A DNA stretch of 64,000 nucleotides from Choristoneura fumiferana (lineage: Eukaryota > Arthropoda > Insecta > Lepidoptera > Tortricidae): the NCBI RefSeq assembly GCF_025370935.1, contig NC_133476.1:15774954-15838953 (forward strand), given 5' to 3'. Made by a program: the position numbers and the translations under genes. Every line of letters starts with the position of its first letter. Position 1 is the stretch's first letter. The notes beneath the pieces were generated by a model, which worked only from the letters and a program-made list of their open reading frames with translations, made no database searches and was not told where the DNA came from. Below, piece after piece: positions 46,301-58,055 of the stretch.

Positions 46301-48237
46301 ATACCTAAGTCCAACAAGATGGGGTATGCATTATAATTTGAAAGTAAAAAAAAACGAATTTTATAGCACCTATGAGCGGAATACCGGATAAAAACTAAAC
46401 ATAAAAGTCCCTAAAGTATGTGTTACTAGGTCTAGATGTTATGAAATTTCGGTATTAAATTCGTAGATACCCGTCGAAAAGATTATTATGTACATATCTT
46501 ATTGCGCGTCTAATTTACACTAAAAAGAACCATTATAATCCCATAAGCAAACACTAAAATGACTTTTTTCCGTAAATATTTTTTTAAATGTGTACCTATA
46601 GTTAATAAATACCGTTACATACAAATTACAAACACGCACGCCTTGTTTAAGCACTAATAAATAAACATATTCATTAGCCCTTTCCGAAAATAGCAGCAGC
46701 CCATTGGTCCGCTCCAGTTCGCTCGCTCGCTTACACCGTGTGATGTGAGACGCTTTTATCGTTGGTTATTCATTCGTAGTTTATTTTTAGTAGCATCAAA
46801 CCCTTTTAGTGTAAAATGGGCTGTTATTATATTTTTCTGTTTGAGGATACGTGGGGGTGGAATGAAGTTAGTTATGCCCACAAGAGCGCACGTTCTTTGT
46901 TGGTGCAAATACCTATGTCACGACACGACTCACAACTAAAATCAAATAACTGGTTGTCAAAGTCCACAGACTGCAATGGAATATTCCTAGGAATTATGGT
47001 CCAAGAGCTGAAAACTATCCTCTATATCTTTCTCAAGGATTGCAAATCATACCTCTAAATTAGTTCAGCTGGTAATAGGCCGGTCGAGTTACTTTTGTAT
47101 TTATAACTAGCGTTTCCCCGTGGCACCGTCTGCGAAGAATTGGTTTATCGCAATCCCACAGGAACAATGGGATTTTCCAAGGATTTTTCAGGATAAAAGC
47201 TATACCACTTTATAGCTTGAAACTGCTATATCCACTACCAAATTTCATCTGAATTTATTCGGCGGTTTGTACGTCAAGATGTAACAGACGGACAGAGTTA
47301 CTTCCATGGACGTTACTTATATGGACGAGAAAGCGTCGATATGGCCCCACCCTACAGCTAGCTACGTGGTTTTGTTACTTAGATATACCTAATTAAGAAA
47401 ACTTTAAATATCTACTTAAGTTTGTATTGCGCATAAAACGTACCCCGGCCCTACACTACACTAAGAAGTGCAAAATTGGAACTTCGTATATCTTGCCGTC
47501 CCGCTATCGCTTATATTATCTAATACGAAAGTGAGGGTGACGATGCGTTACGAGATTCGATTTTCGAATTTCTTAGTAGCCCCCCCCCCCTGAAATGATA
47601 ACCAACTCTCAGAATATTATGGTTAGAGAGCGAACTACGACAAAGCACGACCCTCGCCCTTTCTGTCCAAATTGGATTAATTATCAGACGTGCAGCCTGC
47701 CCTCTGGCCACTGTGTTGTGCAACTATAGTTACTCTAATTAGATTTCATGTCGGGTATTGGTGTAATCTATTTCATATCCTGTGTAATCTATAATATTTA
47801 GCTTGGTATTTAGGTACAGCAAGTTTGGTTTAAATAAGTCAAGGATGGTAAACATGTTGTACTTATAGAAGCTCATGCCAGTTTCAACGCTATGCTTTTC
47901 GCTACGCTTAACGCACTCAACTCCGCTTTTTTTACCCTGTTATACTCGTACATACAACTGTTGCTTAGTTATGTAGGCATTCGAAATTAAATATCTCTCC
48001 TAGGTTTTTATTTTATTGCTAGTAACTAGAGCAACAATTATTATTCAGTAGTACCACGAGGAAAGACAATCCTTCTGGTACCACTGCACTGGTGGAACAA
48101 GTTGGTAGTATTACGAGAAATAAGGGTTAAAATACTATGATAAAAATAGGTAACAGCCAATAACAATTAAATTATATATTATAATGATGAATTTTTGATT
48201 GTTTGAGCTGAGGTGACCCCATGATAACCTTTACTGC
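43329..48237. other. copy B intergenic part with two dispersed repeats and a MITE
   Basis: Equivalent to 24304-29257. Contains the dispersed repeats at 45117-45325 and 47105-47300 and the foldback MITE at 47452-47590. No gene recognised. Confidence 0.5.
47452..47590. mobile_element. foldback MITE, GGGGCTACT family, copy 3
   Basis: Allelic with 28479-28622; its terminal C run is two bases shorter. Confidence 0.6.
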
Positions 48238-48273
48238 TATATAAACGTAGGCTCCACTGATATAGCTCATTAG
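48238..48273 (+). promoter_or_regulatory. TATA box plus initiator (copy B)
   Basis: TATATAAA at 48238-48245 and TCATTAG at 48267-48273, identical to copy A. The downstream coding region is heavily disrupted. Confidence 0.45.
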
Positions 48274-48427
48274 TTTTTGGTCATTGGTCGTTCATATCAT
48301 AATTTATATATTTGTTATTGTAACGATGGTACAAGGTAACACTCACGAAAGAAGAAATTGAATTCTATCTACCTAGAAATGCATATTTATTGCGAGTGTG
48401 TTTGTCAGCAGTTTCGCGTGGCTACTA

Positions 48428-48855
48428 AATATTTTTAAATATTAAATATTATTATTATTAAATATTTTTTAATTAATATTTTTATTAAACTAATTTAAAA
48501 TTAAATTTTTTTCTAAAAAAACTAGATATATTTAAAAACGATTAACATTTCATTTCTAATTAAATATAAAAAATACTTTTGCTACAGTAAATTTTTTAAT
48601 TAATTAACTCTTTTAAATTCGAGAAAAATTATAACTAAAACATTTTTTTAATAAACTCTGATACACAAGATACAATAAATAAAATTTACTTAAATAAAAA
48701 TTTTATTTTCAATTATTTCAAAATTCTTTCACAATACTAATTCACTATAAATTAAAAAATTTTTTTCTTTAAAAAATACTTAAACCCCCATATAAATATT
48801 TTATTAAAAATTATTTTTATTAATTAATTTAAATTATACTAATTTTTTCTTTACT
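48428..48855 (-). rRNA. rrnL: mitochondrial large rRNA 5' part (in NUMT, non-functional)
   Basis: Starts right after trnV on the minus strand and is cut off at the host junction at 48428. Only about a third of the gene is present and it is in the nucleus, so it is a fossil. Confidence 0.85.
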
Positions 48856-48920
48856 CAAATTAAATAAAATATTAATATCTTTTCAATGTAAATGAAATGC
48901 TTATATCAAGCTCTAATTTG
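48856..48920 (-). tRNA. trnV: mitochondrial tRNA-Val (TAC) in NUMT
   Basis: 65 bp. The acceptor stem CAAATTA pairs with TAATTTG, the D stem GCTT with AAGC, and the anticodon stem TTTCA with TGAAA around the loop TTTACAT (anticodon TAC at 48888-48890). A complete cloverleaf is possible, but it is a nuclear copy of a mitochondrial gene and not expected to be used. Confidence 0.88.
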
Positions 48921-49233
48921 TTCTTTCTAGAAAACAAACGTTATACGTGGCTAATAATAACAATATATACTGTGCATAGTTGTACGTTTTATTCTTACAA
49001 TCCTCGAATAATGGGATCAGTGGCGTGTCACAGTGATGGCTGCAAAGTGACAAGATCCGTGACTACGACGGAATCGTACACCGCGTCCGAAGGATACAAT
49101 TGGGGGGTGAAGATTTCTGCAAAGTGGACGATATGGGAGAAGGTATTTGAAGTGGGAGCAGAAGCTTCAACAGGCGGGTCATATACATGCACATACACGA
49201 AAGGAAGAACTACAACACTAACTGTGGAATGCT

Positions 49234-49404
49234 CAGAGGCGTCTTTAGCCCATGTAGCGCCCGTGTGCTTTTATTACTTTAGCGGCATCCAGGAAGCGCG
49301 CGGTCAAAATGAAATAGGTACAAAGTGCCGCGGCCGGCGCCCCTAACACCGCTGCGCCCGTGTGCAACGCACACCCTGCACTATTATAGGTAAAGACGCC
49401 TCTG
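49234..49404. mobile_element. hAT-type MITE (copy B allele)
   Basis: Same insertion as 29748-29915, with GGAATGCT duplications at 49226-49233 and 49405-49412. It carries an extra TAT near its right end, and a C replaces the T of the stop codon seen in copy A. Confidence 0.9.
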
Positions 49405-50409
49405 GGAATGCTGTCAGTCTTCGGGTCATATCGGAATTGCCAGTACAGATTTTGATTTATTTAGACATAACGAAGCCTACCAAATTGTTGAAAGCGCAAC
49501 ACATGTCAATCCTTGCTACTATAATTTTTTGATTGATTCTACAAAAATTTCAGACCGTTTATTCCAAAGAGTAATGAGGCGGTTCCCTATAAATCGCACC
49601 AAAATGTTAGTAAACTATCGCAAAATAGGCAATTATGAATATGACCACACGAAAGTCATTCCGTCACGAATGAAAACGGTGATGCCAGTGAGGTGCTACA
49701 ACATTGTACAAACTGGAGAAGTAACACGATAAACGCCTTGGCGTGCATAATTTTTTAACAAACGCCTCAAAGAGACCCGATCTTAAGTTTGGTGTCAAAT
49801 ATTTTTTACGAAATGATTTGTTTTTACAAGCTTTTATTTAACTTGCCCTGTTGTTTTTGTTGGGTCAATATTAGTAAGGATGACGAATAACTTTGGAAAA
49901 TTTCACGTCTAGTAGGATGTTGTCGACAATAAGGCTTATACTCTACATTGCCAAAATGCTATACGCTTTGGAAATAGGATCCTTATGACTGCCATAATTT
50001 TATAAGTCATAATGTAACGTTTGTCATAATTATTGTTAGTCATATTTTTCCCCGCTGAAACCGTACATTACATTATGATAAACATTACATTATGACTAAC
50101 AATTTTCGACCAGTCGATATAGACCCTTTGCAAATATTTGGTTGGATAGTAGTTCTTCTTGTGACAAGAATAGGTAAGATAACAATTGATCTTAAAGCTG
50201 TCCCTTCTATCATTTCCCAATAAATAGAGAGGCCTGTCGCGTACTAGGAAACCTTTTCAATCAACCGTAAGTGATTGTAATGTGAACCTGGCCTTAAAAT
50301 AAATTGTGTCCAATGAAAGAAACAAAGTCGATAACGTGTTTCCCTATTCGTTTCTTTTTAGTAGTATGATTGTTTTATTTCGATTTTCCCAGTAGTAAAA
50401 AAAACACAA

Positions 50410-50727
50410 TCAGAAATGAGGAGATACGTAGAAGAACAAGGGTCCCCGACACATAGCCAAGCGAATTAGCTCGTTGAAGTGGCAATGGGCAGGCCATATA
50501 GCACGGAGAACAGATGGCCGTTGGGACCGAAAAGTTCTCCAGTTGAGACCGCAGATCGGCAAGCGCAGCGTAGGACGTCCATCAACGAGAAAGACGGATG
50601 ACCTGGTTAAAGCCGCGGATTCACGGTGGATGCAAGCCGCTGCCAACCGAAGCGACTGAAGGTCTATGGGGGAGGCCTATGTCCAACAGCGGACGTCCTG
50701 CGGCTGATATGATGATGATGATGATGA
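50410..50727 (+). mobile_element. RTE-type LINE 3' end (copy B allele)
   Basis: Same insertion as 30920-31236, with the same flanking A-rich duplication and one extra C that shifts the frame near 50446. Confidence 0.85.
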
Positions 50728-50752
50728 AAAAAACACAAGGTTATATTTTTAA

Positions 50753-51553
50753 AGGACGTGGTGGCCGAGTGGTTTGACCTGTGGCCTCTCAAGCAGCGGA
50801 TCGTGGGTTCAAACCCCGGCTCGCACCTCTGATTTTTTCAAAATTCATGTGCGAAATTACACTTGAAATTTACCACGAACCACCTGCACAAAACTGCGAA
50901 GCAATTAAGTTAATTCTCTTGCAGAAGCAAAGCGGTTGCTCGGTACTTGACTATAATTGTAATTTTAAAATGTAGGGTAGGGTTAAGGAACTGAAGGGTG
51001 GCTGCATGTTTGTTGTGATGCTGCTTAATTTGTTTTTTTTCTTTCTCTCTTTTCATTTGCATGTTATGAATCATTAAATTAAAATACATTTTCGTTGATG
51101 GTAGGCAGGTACAAAACTGTTATATTGAAAATGTATTCATTTTGCTTGGCACTGTTTGTTTCGTTTTGTATTGTACATTTATATTTTTTAATAAGGTGAT
51201 AATATTTGTTCTTGGCCCTCTGGGTTGTGGCAGAATATCAGTGTTTTGCTCCTATGAGCAATGTTGACCACTGAGCCATGGCCCTTTTGCACTACTGCAG
51301 CGCACACAAACAATTGAAAATTGTTTACTTTTAAGTTAGGACTGTTCTTTTTTTTTCTAATTTATGTAATTTAGATTGTGTATAAACGTTTTATCTATCT
51401 ATCTATCAATTCAATGGTGTGTGTGAAGTTCCCAATCCGCACTGGCACCCGCGTGGGAACTACGGCCCAAGCCCTCTCATTCTGAGAGGAGGCCTGTGCC
51501 CAGCAGTGGAACGTATATAGGCTGGGATGATGATGATGATGATGATGATGATA
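50753..51553 (+). mobile_element. tRNA-headed SINE split by the (TATC)n element (copy B)
   Basis: Head 50753-50906, (TATC)n element to about 51406, SINE tail to GGCTGG(GAT)8 at 51553. It lacks the RTE and filler insertions of copy A, so it shows the intermediate state of the nest. Confidence 0.7.
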
Positions 51554-52896
51554 TTTTTAAAGAGTTCCGTACCCGAAGAATGACTAACGTAACCCTATTA
51601 ATGTTGCTAACCTCTTTCCATCTTTCTGTCTGTATATCTATCGTAGGGCTGTACCTACTTAAAACCGTAGATAGACAGCTGAAAGTTATAGGTAAGGTAC
51701 AAACATAGTGTCTTTATATTGCCACTACAACAGCACATAGCGAAGTAAAATTGAAAATTGAAACTGACATAAAATTACCCTACTCTGCGCATACTTTTCT
51801 TAGCAACTAAACTCAGCTTCATTCTAAATTAGTAGATATAGCCGTTTCTTGCGTATATTTTGATATACGTACTGTTGTCAGTCTCAAACTCTGTCTTCTA
51901 CCAAATTTTAACACGATCGGTAGAGTATTTTTAGCAAAATCTTATTTATAGTATCAATAGTAAATATTCAAGTAATATTATAAACATTGAGTGCAACAAT
52001 CCTGTATTTAAGGATTAGTAGGTAGAGCTTTAATTTATATTTAAGTAGGTATAGTTAAAATAAGGCTAGACCTAACCGACATTGTACTTTCTGCGCAAGT
52101 TGTCTCGTAACGTAATACTTGTTATTTAATTAAAACGTCAAATTGATCGTTTTATTACCAGTCCACTCACAGCCAATGTTCGCGGAGAAGCAAGCCTATA
52201 AACGTCTTGTTTTACTGTAGCAAGCTCAATTCAAGTGGTTTAACTCAGTGGAACAATAAACAATATTGATTTATACGCTTTGTACAGTTTACTAGATGTT
52301 TAAGCCATTGTTATAGCTCTTAGTTATGCTTACAGAATGAAGTTTATATTATAATTAAGGGGATTAGTTAGAGGCAAGCGGAGGTCTAAGTACAAGAGGT
52401 CTTTATTAAAATTACTATTTATAATGTAATACTTACCTGCAATAGTTTCAGGCGTTACTTTGCGAAGGTCTATGTTTGCGTGTCCATCAGAGATATTTTG
52501 CGAGGAAAATTGTCTGTCTATAATCAAATCTTGCAAGTTAAATTCGACAAACTTCCAGTAGTTGGATTGACTTCATTTTATTTTAATAAAAAGTAGGGTT
52601 ACGTTTGGCCACAATCTTGCTTGATGGAAGGCGAAGATGAGGCCTAACCCCTGCCTGAGGGGCCTGAGGCTGGTGATGGTACACGTTTGCCTAGAAGGTG
52701 TATTTTCACTTTGACCTTAAAGATTTGGTATACTAATGTAAATTGTGTCACAATACAATAATCTGGTAGTGACATCCTGGTAGTCCAGTCAGGATCGTCT
52801 CCACAGGACGGAACTCTTCAACGGTTAATGGCATCGACTTGAAATTTGGTATGAAAATGTAGTTGGGGTGACAATACAAGTACAGTCAACTAAAAG
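51554..52896. other. copy B intergenic, includes the empty DIRS site
   Basis: CATAAAATTACCC at 51769-51781 is the uninterrupted DIRS target. No genes recognised. Confidence 0.6.
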
Positions 52897-53264
52897 CACA
52901 GACAAATTCAAAAGCACAAAAATCATAAAAAATTGTTCCAGCTGTTCTTGAGTTATAAATGGTGTAACTAACACGACTTTGTTTTTATTATATAGTTGTA
53001 AATGTACTGTACTAAAATAGGTAGGTAGTAGGTATTGAATTGATTTTTTCTTTTTCTTTTTTTATTATGTTTTAGGTAGTGTTTTGCTTATTGTCAGCCA
53101 CACTACAATTTTCTTCTTTAAGGTGAGGACTGAAAACCAGCAGCTCTGCTGAGTCCTTTACCTCTTCACAAATTATTTTTTATCTGTTTCTTTCTTTGTA
53201 TTTTGTTATGTTATATTTTTGGCTTTGTGAATAAATATTCTTTTATTTATTTTTTTATTTTATT
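52897..53264. mobile_element. 368-bp insertion, copy B only
   Basis: Flanked by TAAAAG at 52891-52896 and 53265-53270; copy A has a single TAAAAG (39958-39963 region). It ends in AATAAATATTC and a T-rich run, suggesting a retroposed or SINE-like element with its 3' end at the right. It contains an inner dyad CCAGCAGCTCTGCTGAG. Family not recognised. Confidence 0.65.
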
Positions 53265-53631
53265 TAAAAGTACAGTCACCAAAAAAAAAGGTTATTTTTC
53301 ATGAATAGAAACGTTTCATCTACCTATCCTCGCACAGTACAGCTGTAGTGGAAACAGCTGGACGGAGCGAGGAGAGGTAGGTAAATGAAGTGTTTCTATT
53401 GGTTCGTGAAAAACCATTCCTCGCAACACATCCACGCACATCTCTGGTCGAAACGTAGCCTAACACAGTTGGAATCACTATGGTTTTCATCACTTCCTTA
53501 AGACGAGGGTAGAAAGAGATGGCGCATGCGATCGACGCATAAGACGAGGGTAGAAAGAGATGGCGCATGCGATCGCGAACGTCAGCGCATTAAACCTCAT
53601 TCATATTTTATCATACATTTTATATAATTAC

Positions 53632-53850
53632 TAGCTTTTGCCCGCGGCTACGCCCGCGTGGAACTCGGTTATCGCGCGCTGTTCCCTCGGGAACTGTGCA
53701 TTTTTCCGGGATAAAAAGTAGCCTATATCACTCTCTGGTCCATAAACTATGTCTATGCCTAAAATCACGTCGATCCGTCGCTCCGTTTCGACGTGAAAGA
53801 CGGACAAACATACAAACACACACACTTTCGCATTTATAATATTAAGTACC
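53632..53850 (+). repeat. dispersed repeat (Lep1/SINE-like), copy B allele
   Basis: Fuller version of 40265-40455, including CACGTCGATCCGTCGCTCC and the ending CGCATTTATAATATTAAG. A 50-bp local duplication of GATGGCGCATGCGATCG text lies just upstream (53515-53570). Confidence 0.65.
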
Positions 53851-53919
53851 CTATGGATGGTTGCGTTCACATTTATCTGACACAGTGTGTTCTGACGGCC
53901 AGTGTTGTGTCGCATCCAA

Positions 53920-53922
<3 letters not shown>

Positions 53923-53980
<58 letters not shown>
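53923..53980. repeat. (GA)n microsatellite
   Basis: About 28 pure GA units, longer than in copy A (40530-40576). Confidence 0.85.
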
Positions 53981-53981
<1 letters not shown>

Positions 53982-55534
53982 ATCACAACACAACATGACA
54001 AATAAATGTGAATGTGGCTTTAATCAGTACGGCCCAGGTGTCTGAGAGTATTAATTACTTTAATTATTTCTTGGTAAGTCAAGTCTTAATCGTAACTCTT
54101 GAAACCAAAGTCCCAGCTGCTCATTTCTTTGGCATCATCGGGACAGATTTCTTTAGCCTCATTAGTGTTGGTAACGGTAATTCTTCGCTTCAGTCAGATT
54201 GCAAGTAACCAATCCGCCTCCAAAGGTTTCCAATTTTGCGGAGTTTCTTTATATTTCCAAAGGTATTGAAAGTGAAAGGACATTTTGATTACTTTGGCGA
54301 AGATTTCTTTGACAGAAAAGGTCATTCTTTGATATTTTGATCTCGAATTCTGTAAAGCCGAGGTTATGGAGCAAGGCATAAGAAATAGGTATTTAAGGAC
54401 ATTTTAAATGATTATTCTTAGTTAAAATATCTACGAGTATCACAGTGTTGAATGGACATAATAGACGTCGTTCAGCCAAAACATACCGTCAAGCAACTAA
54501 GTAATGAAATTTAACGAAATGACTGCTTATGGTCGTACATGTATGTGCTACATTTACATATCAGATCTTAAAAGTACTAACTGCATCATGTTCTATCTAC
54601 TTTTGTTTATATTACATAATATGTCTAGATGACTATTTAGAGTAGGTATAGTAAAACATTGTAGGAACTCTCAGATGTCACAACTTAAAAATTCACTGGT
54701 AAAGTAAAAACAGAACATATTACCAATTACCATTTGTGGAAGTCTTTCTTCAAGATATTTATGATAATGTTAAGCAATTCTTTCGATTTTAGGTTAATCG
54801 AGGTTGTGTTTAATTTTTAATACCTACTTAATTAAAATTTATAAAGTTATGATAGTGTGGAGTATTCTTTTTAACCGACGAAAAAAACGGAGGAGGTTCA
54901 CAAGTCGACGCGTATATATATTTTTTTTATGTATGACCACGCATAACTTTTCACGGAGTAGTTTGATTTTGATAATTATTTTTGTAATGGAAAGGGTATA
55001 CCCCGAGGGTCGTCCCATTTAAATTTGGGAAAAATATTCCTACCCTAAGAGTAGGAAAACAGGGGATGATTGATTGTTCAGTCACTGATTGTAATGTATG
55101 ACCAGGCATAACTTTTTACAGAGTAGACCTATTTTCATAATTCTTTTTTTATTGGATTATATAAATAAGTTGGTATTATATAAATTTGGGAAAAAAATAC
55201 CCCAAGGGTGAGAAAAAAGTATAAAATAAAAACTTTTAAACAAAAAAATTGAACCGCCGAAAAAAACAGAAAAAATAATAAACCTTTTTCTCCTATTTAA
55301 CTTTAATCTAGGTACTAGTTTGAAGTCGGTGCCTCAATACCTACTAGCCATCAGGAGTGGACCTATAGTCGTCTGCCTAATGGGCTTCTATCACTCCTGA
55401 CTGCTTCAAAATAAACCATTCCGCACAAAATTCGCATTAAAACATTATCACTTACTTCGTAAAATATTCTACAGGGCACTAAATGTATGACTCACCTACC
55501 GCTGAACACTTAAGATACTTATCCATTATCGCTG
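53981..55534. other. copy B intergenic with repeat-rich end
   Basis: No gene. From about 54990 onward it holds sequence absent from copy A, including GTATGACCACGCATAAC repeated in diverged form at 55095 and a foldback fragment at 55318-55410 related to 7357-7477. Confidence 0.5.
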
Positions 55535-56063
55535 CGTATAGATGACACCGGAAAGTTTATGAAAAACCAGGGCCTTCGTTAGAACTCTGTCGTTGACAAA
55601 CAAAATCAACTCACCTTTCGAAACTCGTCGGAAATGAAATTCCCGTCAAAATTATCGTGACACTTCGCCACGGGTTGCGAGTTTAGAGCATTAAGCCAAC
55701 GGAGCCGACGCAAAGCGCTTTTTTTACACGATGATACAAAACGCGATGACGCACGTGAGTTGCATGGGTGCTCTGTTCCCAATTGTTGTCTTTATTAACG
55801 TTGCATATAAAATAGGTACCCGTGTCAAATTTCGTGTCTTTAAACTTAGGCAAGATTTCCAGATTCTACAGATGCCTTGGGAATCGCTTACTTGCATGCC
55901 AAATTTCATCCAATTCTGTCCAACCATACAAGCGTGAAGAACTAGCAAACACACACTCGCAAACTTTCGTATTTATATTTAATATTGGTATATATTCTCA
56001 TTCTGTTTGTGTGCGTGCGCTGCCCCACCCCACGTAGAAAAGTATCGTTGTTAAATTACTGCG
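55535..56063. repeat. intergenic with a diverged dispersed repeat (55790-55990)
   Basis: The words ATGCCAAATTTCATCCAATTC, AAGCGTGAAGAACTAGC and ACTTTCGTATTTATATTTAATATTGG are the 3' body and end of a Lep1/SINE-like family. Frames across it on both strands are shadows. Confidence 0.5.
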
Positions 56064-56209
56064 TAAAGCCGAGTTTAGACTTGCAAGAAAAATCGTGCAA
56101 GTGCATTACGTTGCGGCGCTGGATTGACCTCTACAAACTCGTTGGCTTTACGCCCTCGCAATGTAATGCAACTTGCACGATTTTTCTTACAAGTCTAAAC
56201 TCGGCTTAA
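56064..56209. mobile_element. foldback MITE (AAGCCGAGTTTAGAC ends)
   Basis: Inverted arms of about 48 bp (AAGCCGAGTTTAGACTTG..CGTGCAAGT and complement), central part about 50 bp. Flanked by A/T-rich TAA/TTAA at both ends. Confidence 0.75.
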
Positions 56210-56466
56210 AACGCCTCCGGTTGCGCAAGTTCTCTAAGACGTAATGCAATACCGCCCGCGAATAAATTAAATTCCTGCTTATTTAAAGTAATCTTTGGCG
56301 CAAACAGATGCGTTGATTTTATAAATTACTGCTCTTCCACCCTCAGCCCTTTCTGAGTATATTTACTCAATTCAGCACTTCGTCTGGAAAGGAACGTTTC
56401 CACTTACGATTTATTGAACTAACCGAACGATAAAATACGTAAATGGACCATGGGACCTTTCTATTT

Positions 56467-56690
56467 TTAGCCCCCGACGCAAAAAGAGGGGTGTTATAAG
56501 TTTGACCGCTATGTGTGTCTGTCTGTCTGTGGCACCGTAGCTCTTAAACGGGTAGACCGATTTGAATGCGGTTTTTTTATTTTAAATCAGGCTAGCGATG
56601 GTTTTTAGACATATTTCATCAAAATCGGTTCAACAGTTTTTTAGATATTGAACTTTGAAGTGACAAAGGTTTTCCAGCTTTTTGCAGGTT
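56467..56690 (+). repeat. dispersed repeat, 'CCCCGACGCAAAAAGAGGGG' family
   Basis: Starts AGCCCCCGACGC, contains GTGTCTGTCTGTCTGTGGCACC and AAACGGGTAGACCGATTTGA. The reverse-oriented shorter copy is 14308-14462. Confidence 0.55.
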
Positions 56691-56769
56691 AGGTTATTCA
56701 TCATACAGTATATTTGCAGAAAGTTGATAAGTATTATGTATTTATCTATATAAGTATGTTTATCCGTTG

Positions 56770-56870
56770 CCTAGTATCCAAATCCAGAGTGCAAGCTTTG
56801 CTTAGTTTGGGATTAGGTCAATTGGTGTCAAGTGTCCCATGATATTTATTTATTTATTTATTGCTTTATC
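56770..56870 (-). repeat. SINE fragment
   Basis: GGTCAATTGGTGTCAAGTGTCCCATGATATTTATTTATTTATT is the end of the SINE family at 15432-15716, in the opposite plus-strand direction. Confidence 0.5.
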
Positions 56871-56957
56871 GATAAACAGAATGCATGAGTTAAGAACGCC
56901 TGATTTTATTTATCTACTACACCAACATCATACTGCATCTTTTATAAGTTTTTTACC

Positions 56958-57125
56958 CAGCGGCGTCTTTAGCCCATGTAGCGCCCGTGTGCAATTATTA
57001 CTTTAGCGCCATCTAGGAAAAGCGCGGTCAAAATGGAATAGGTACAAAGTGCCGCGGCCGGCGCCCCTAAGACCACTGCGCCCGTGTGCAACGCACACCC
57101 TGCACTATAGGTAAAGACGCCCCTG
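56958..57125. mobile_element. hAT-type MITE, independent insertion
   Basis: 168 bp, nearly identical to 29748-29915. Ends CAGCGGCGTCTTTA / TAAAGACGCCCCTG with its own 8-bp duplication TTTTTACC (56950-56957 and 57126-57133). This confirms the element's borders. Confidence 0.9.
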
Positions 57126-57133
57126 TTTTTACC

Positions 57134-57474
57134 TATTCTCATTAACTTCCATAGTAGGAAAACCGCAAATAAAGCTAGTATACCTTCCGCCGCCTATCTT
57201 TGCCTAAAAGTTCATTGCCACGACTTGTGCCACAATAACTATAAAGGTATAATTCCAATAATTGCATAGGCACTATACCGTTAAGCGATTCGGATACAAT
57301 CCGGGAGTAACATAAAGACGTCGCACAAAAAAATTTATCTTAAAAATTCGTCAAAACTGAGTATTTTGTTACTACTTTAGAACGAATTGGTACTCTTAGC
57401 GCCATCTAGCGACGTAGAAAGTTACTAATTAGCGGCGTACGAGTCTTTGTATGGATATCGAATGTAAATCTGTA
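57134..57474. other. intergenic, nothing recognised
   Basis: No gene or named repeat. Confidence 0.4.
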
Positions 57475-57640
57475 CTGACAGATAGTTCAACTCAGTTGTG
57501 CGCGCGGTCCTATGTGTGGGTAAAGCGACAAGAACACGTCTTGCTCGGACGACGACTGCCGCGTCACGTGAAAGTTGTATATTTACAAGCGCACGCACAC
57601 ATAAGGCCGCGCGCACAACTGAGTTGAACTATCTGTAGTA
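57475..57640. mobile_element. foldback MITE (ACAGATAGTTCAACTCAG ends)
   Basis: Arms 57475-57517 and 57588-57640 (CAGATAGTTCAACTCAGTTG and complement, then GCGCGCGGTCCTATGTGTG and complement). The minus-strand frame over it is a by-product of the palindrome. Confidence 0.75.
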
Positions 57641-58055
57641 TGTATGGTCCTTGGTATTCAGTAATGAACTTTAAGGCAGATTTATATGGCCCATGGTATT
57701 GTATTTAACCCTTTATTATCCAAAAATAAAGAACGATGATATTCACAAAAGTTGAGGTTTCGTCGTAAAGTTTTTGTGGTGCCTTATTATGGCAAATTAA
57801 TTTATTATTTCTTTCTTTCTAAAACGAAACGTACCAATAACGCAGTAACGCACAAGTGCGCCCCAGCCCCACGCAGTCAATAAGTAGGTACTTACATAAA
57901 TTTTGCGCAAAATGAGCAACAAAATTGCATTTTGCTAAAGGCAATCATGAATATTTAAATTGAAATATTAACATTGACATGAGCATCAACTGATGCATAG
58001 CCAATAAAGGCTATAACAAGAGTTATTTGCCCGTTCATGACACTTTCTAATAACA
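57641..58055. other. intergenic, nothing recognised
   Basis: No gene or named repeat. Confidence 0.4.

Larger units (their letters stand above)
48428..48941 (-). other. nuclear mitochondrial insert (NUMT): rrnS end, trnV, rrnL start
   Basis: On the minus strand: the last 16 bases of the small rRNA (TTTCTAGAAAGAA, 48921-48936), a complete trnV (48856-48920), then about 430 bp of the 5' part of the large rRNA. The rRNA part includes TATCTTGTGTATCAGAGTTT and TTTCTCGAATTTAAAAGAG, characteristic of insect rrnL. This order is the insect one. The host sequence GCTACTA|TATACGTGG, intact in copy A (29447 region), flanks it with about 5 bases of filler at one end and no target duplication, as in end-joining repair. 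Confidence 0.9.
48379..49732 (+). pseudogene. small secreted protein gene, doubly disrupted (copy B)
   Basis: Same gene as 29399-30243. Here an 8-bp deletion after the ATG shifts the frame, and a 514-bp mitochondrial segment is inserted after GCTACTA (48427). The hAT MITE at 49234-49404 is also present. Downstream of the mitochondrial piece the original frame continues until the MITE. A TAG-to-CAG change in the MITE extends that frame to 49346. By chance, an ATG inside the mitochondrial piece (48897) is in phase with the gene, giving a 149-codon chimeric frame. Confidence 0.6.
43329..55534 (+). repeat. duplicated locus, copy B
   Basis: Second version of 24304-41761, without the DIRS, RTE (31612), MITE (33268) and filler (32774) insertions. 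It carries a mitochondrial insert (48428-48941), a 368-bp insert (52897-53264), a longer (GA)n and extra sequence at about 54990-55440. It continues past the point where A ends (CCATTATCGCT) into unique flank. Confidence 0.9.
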
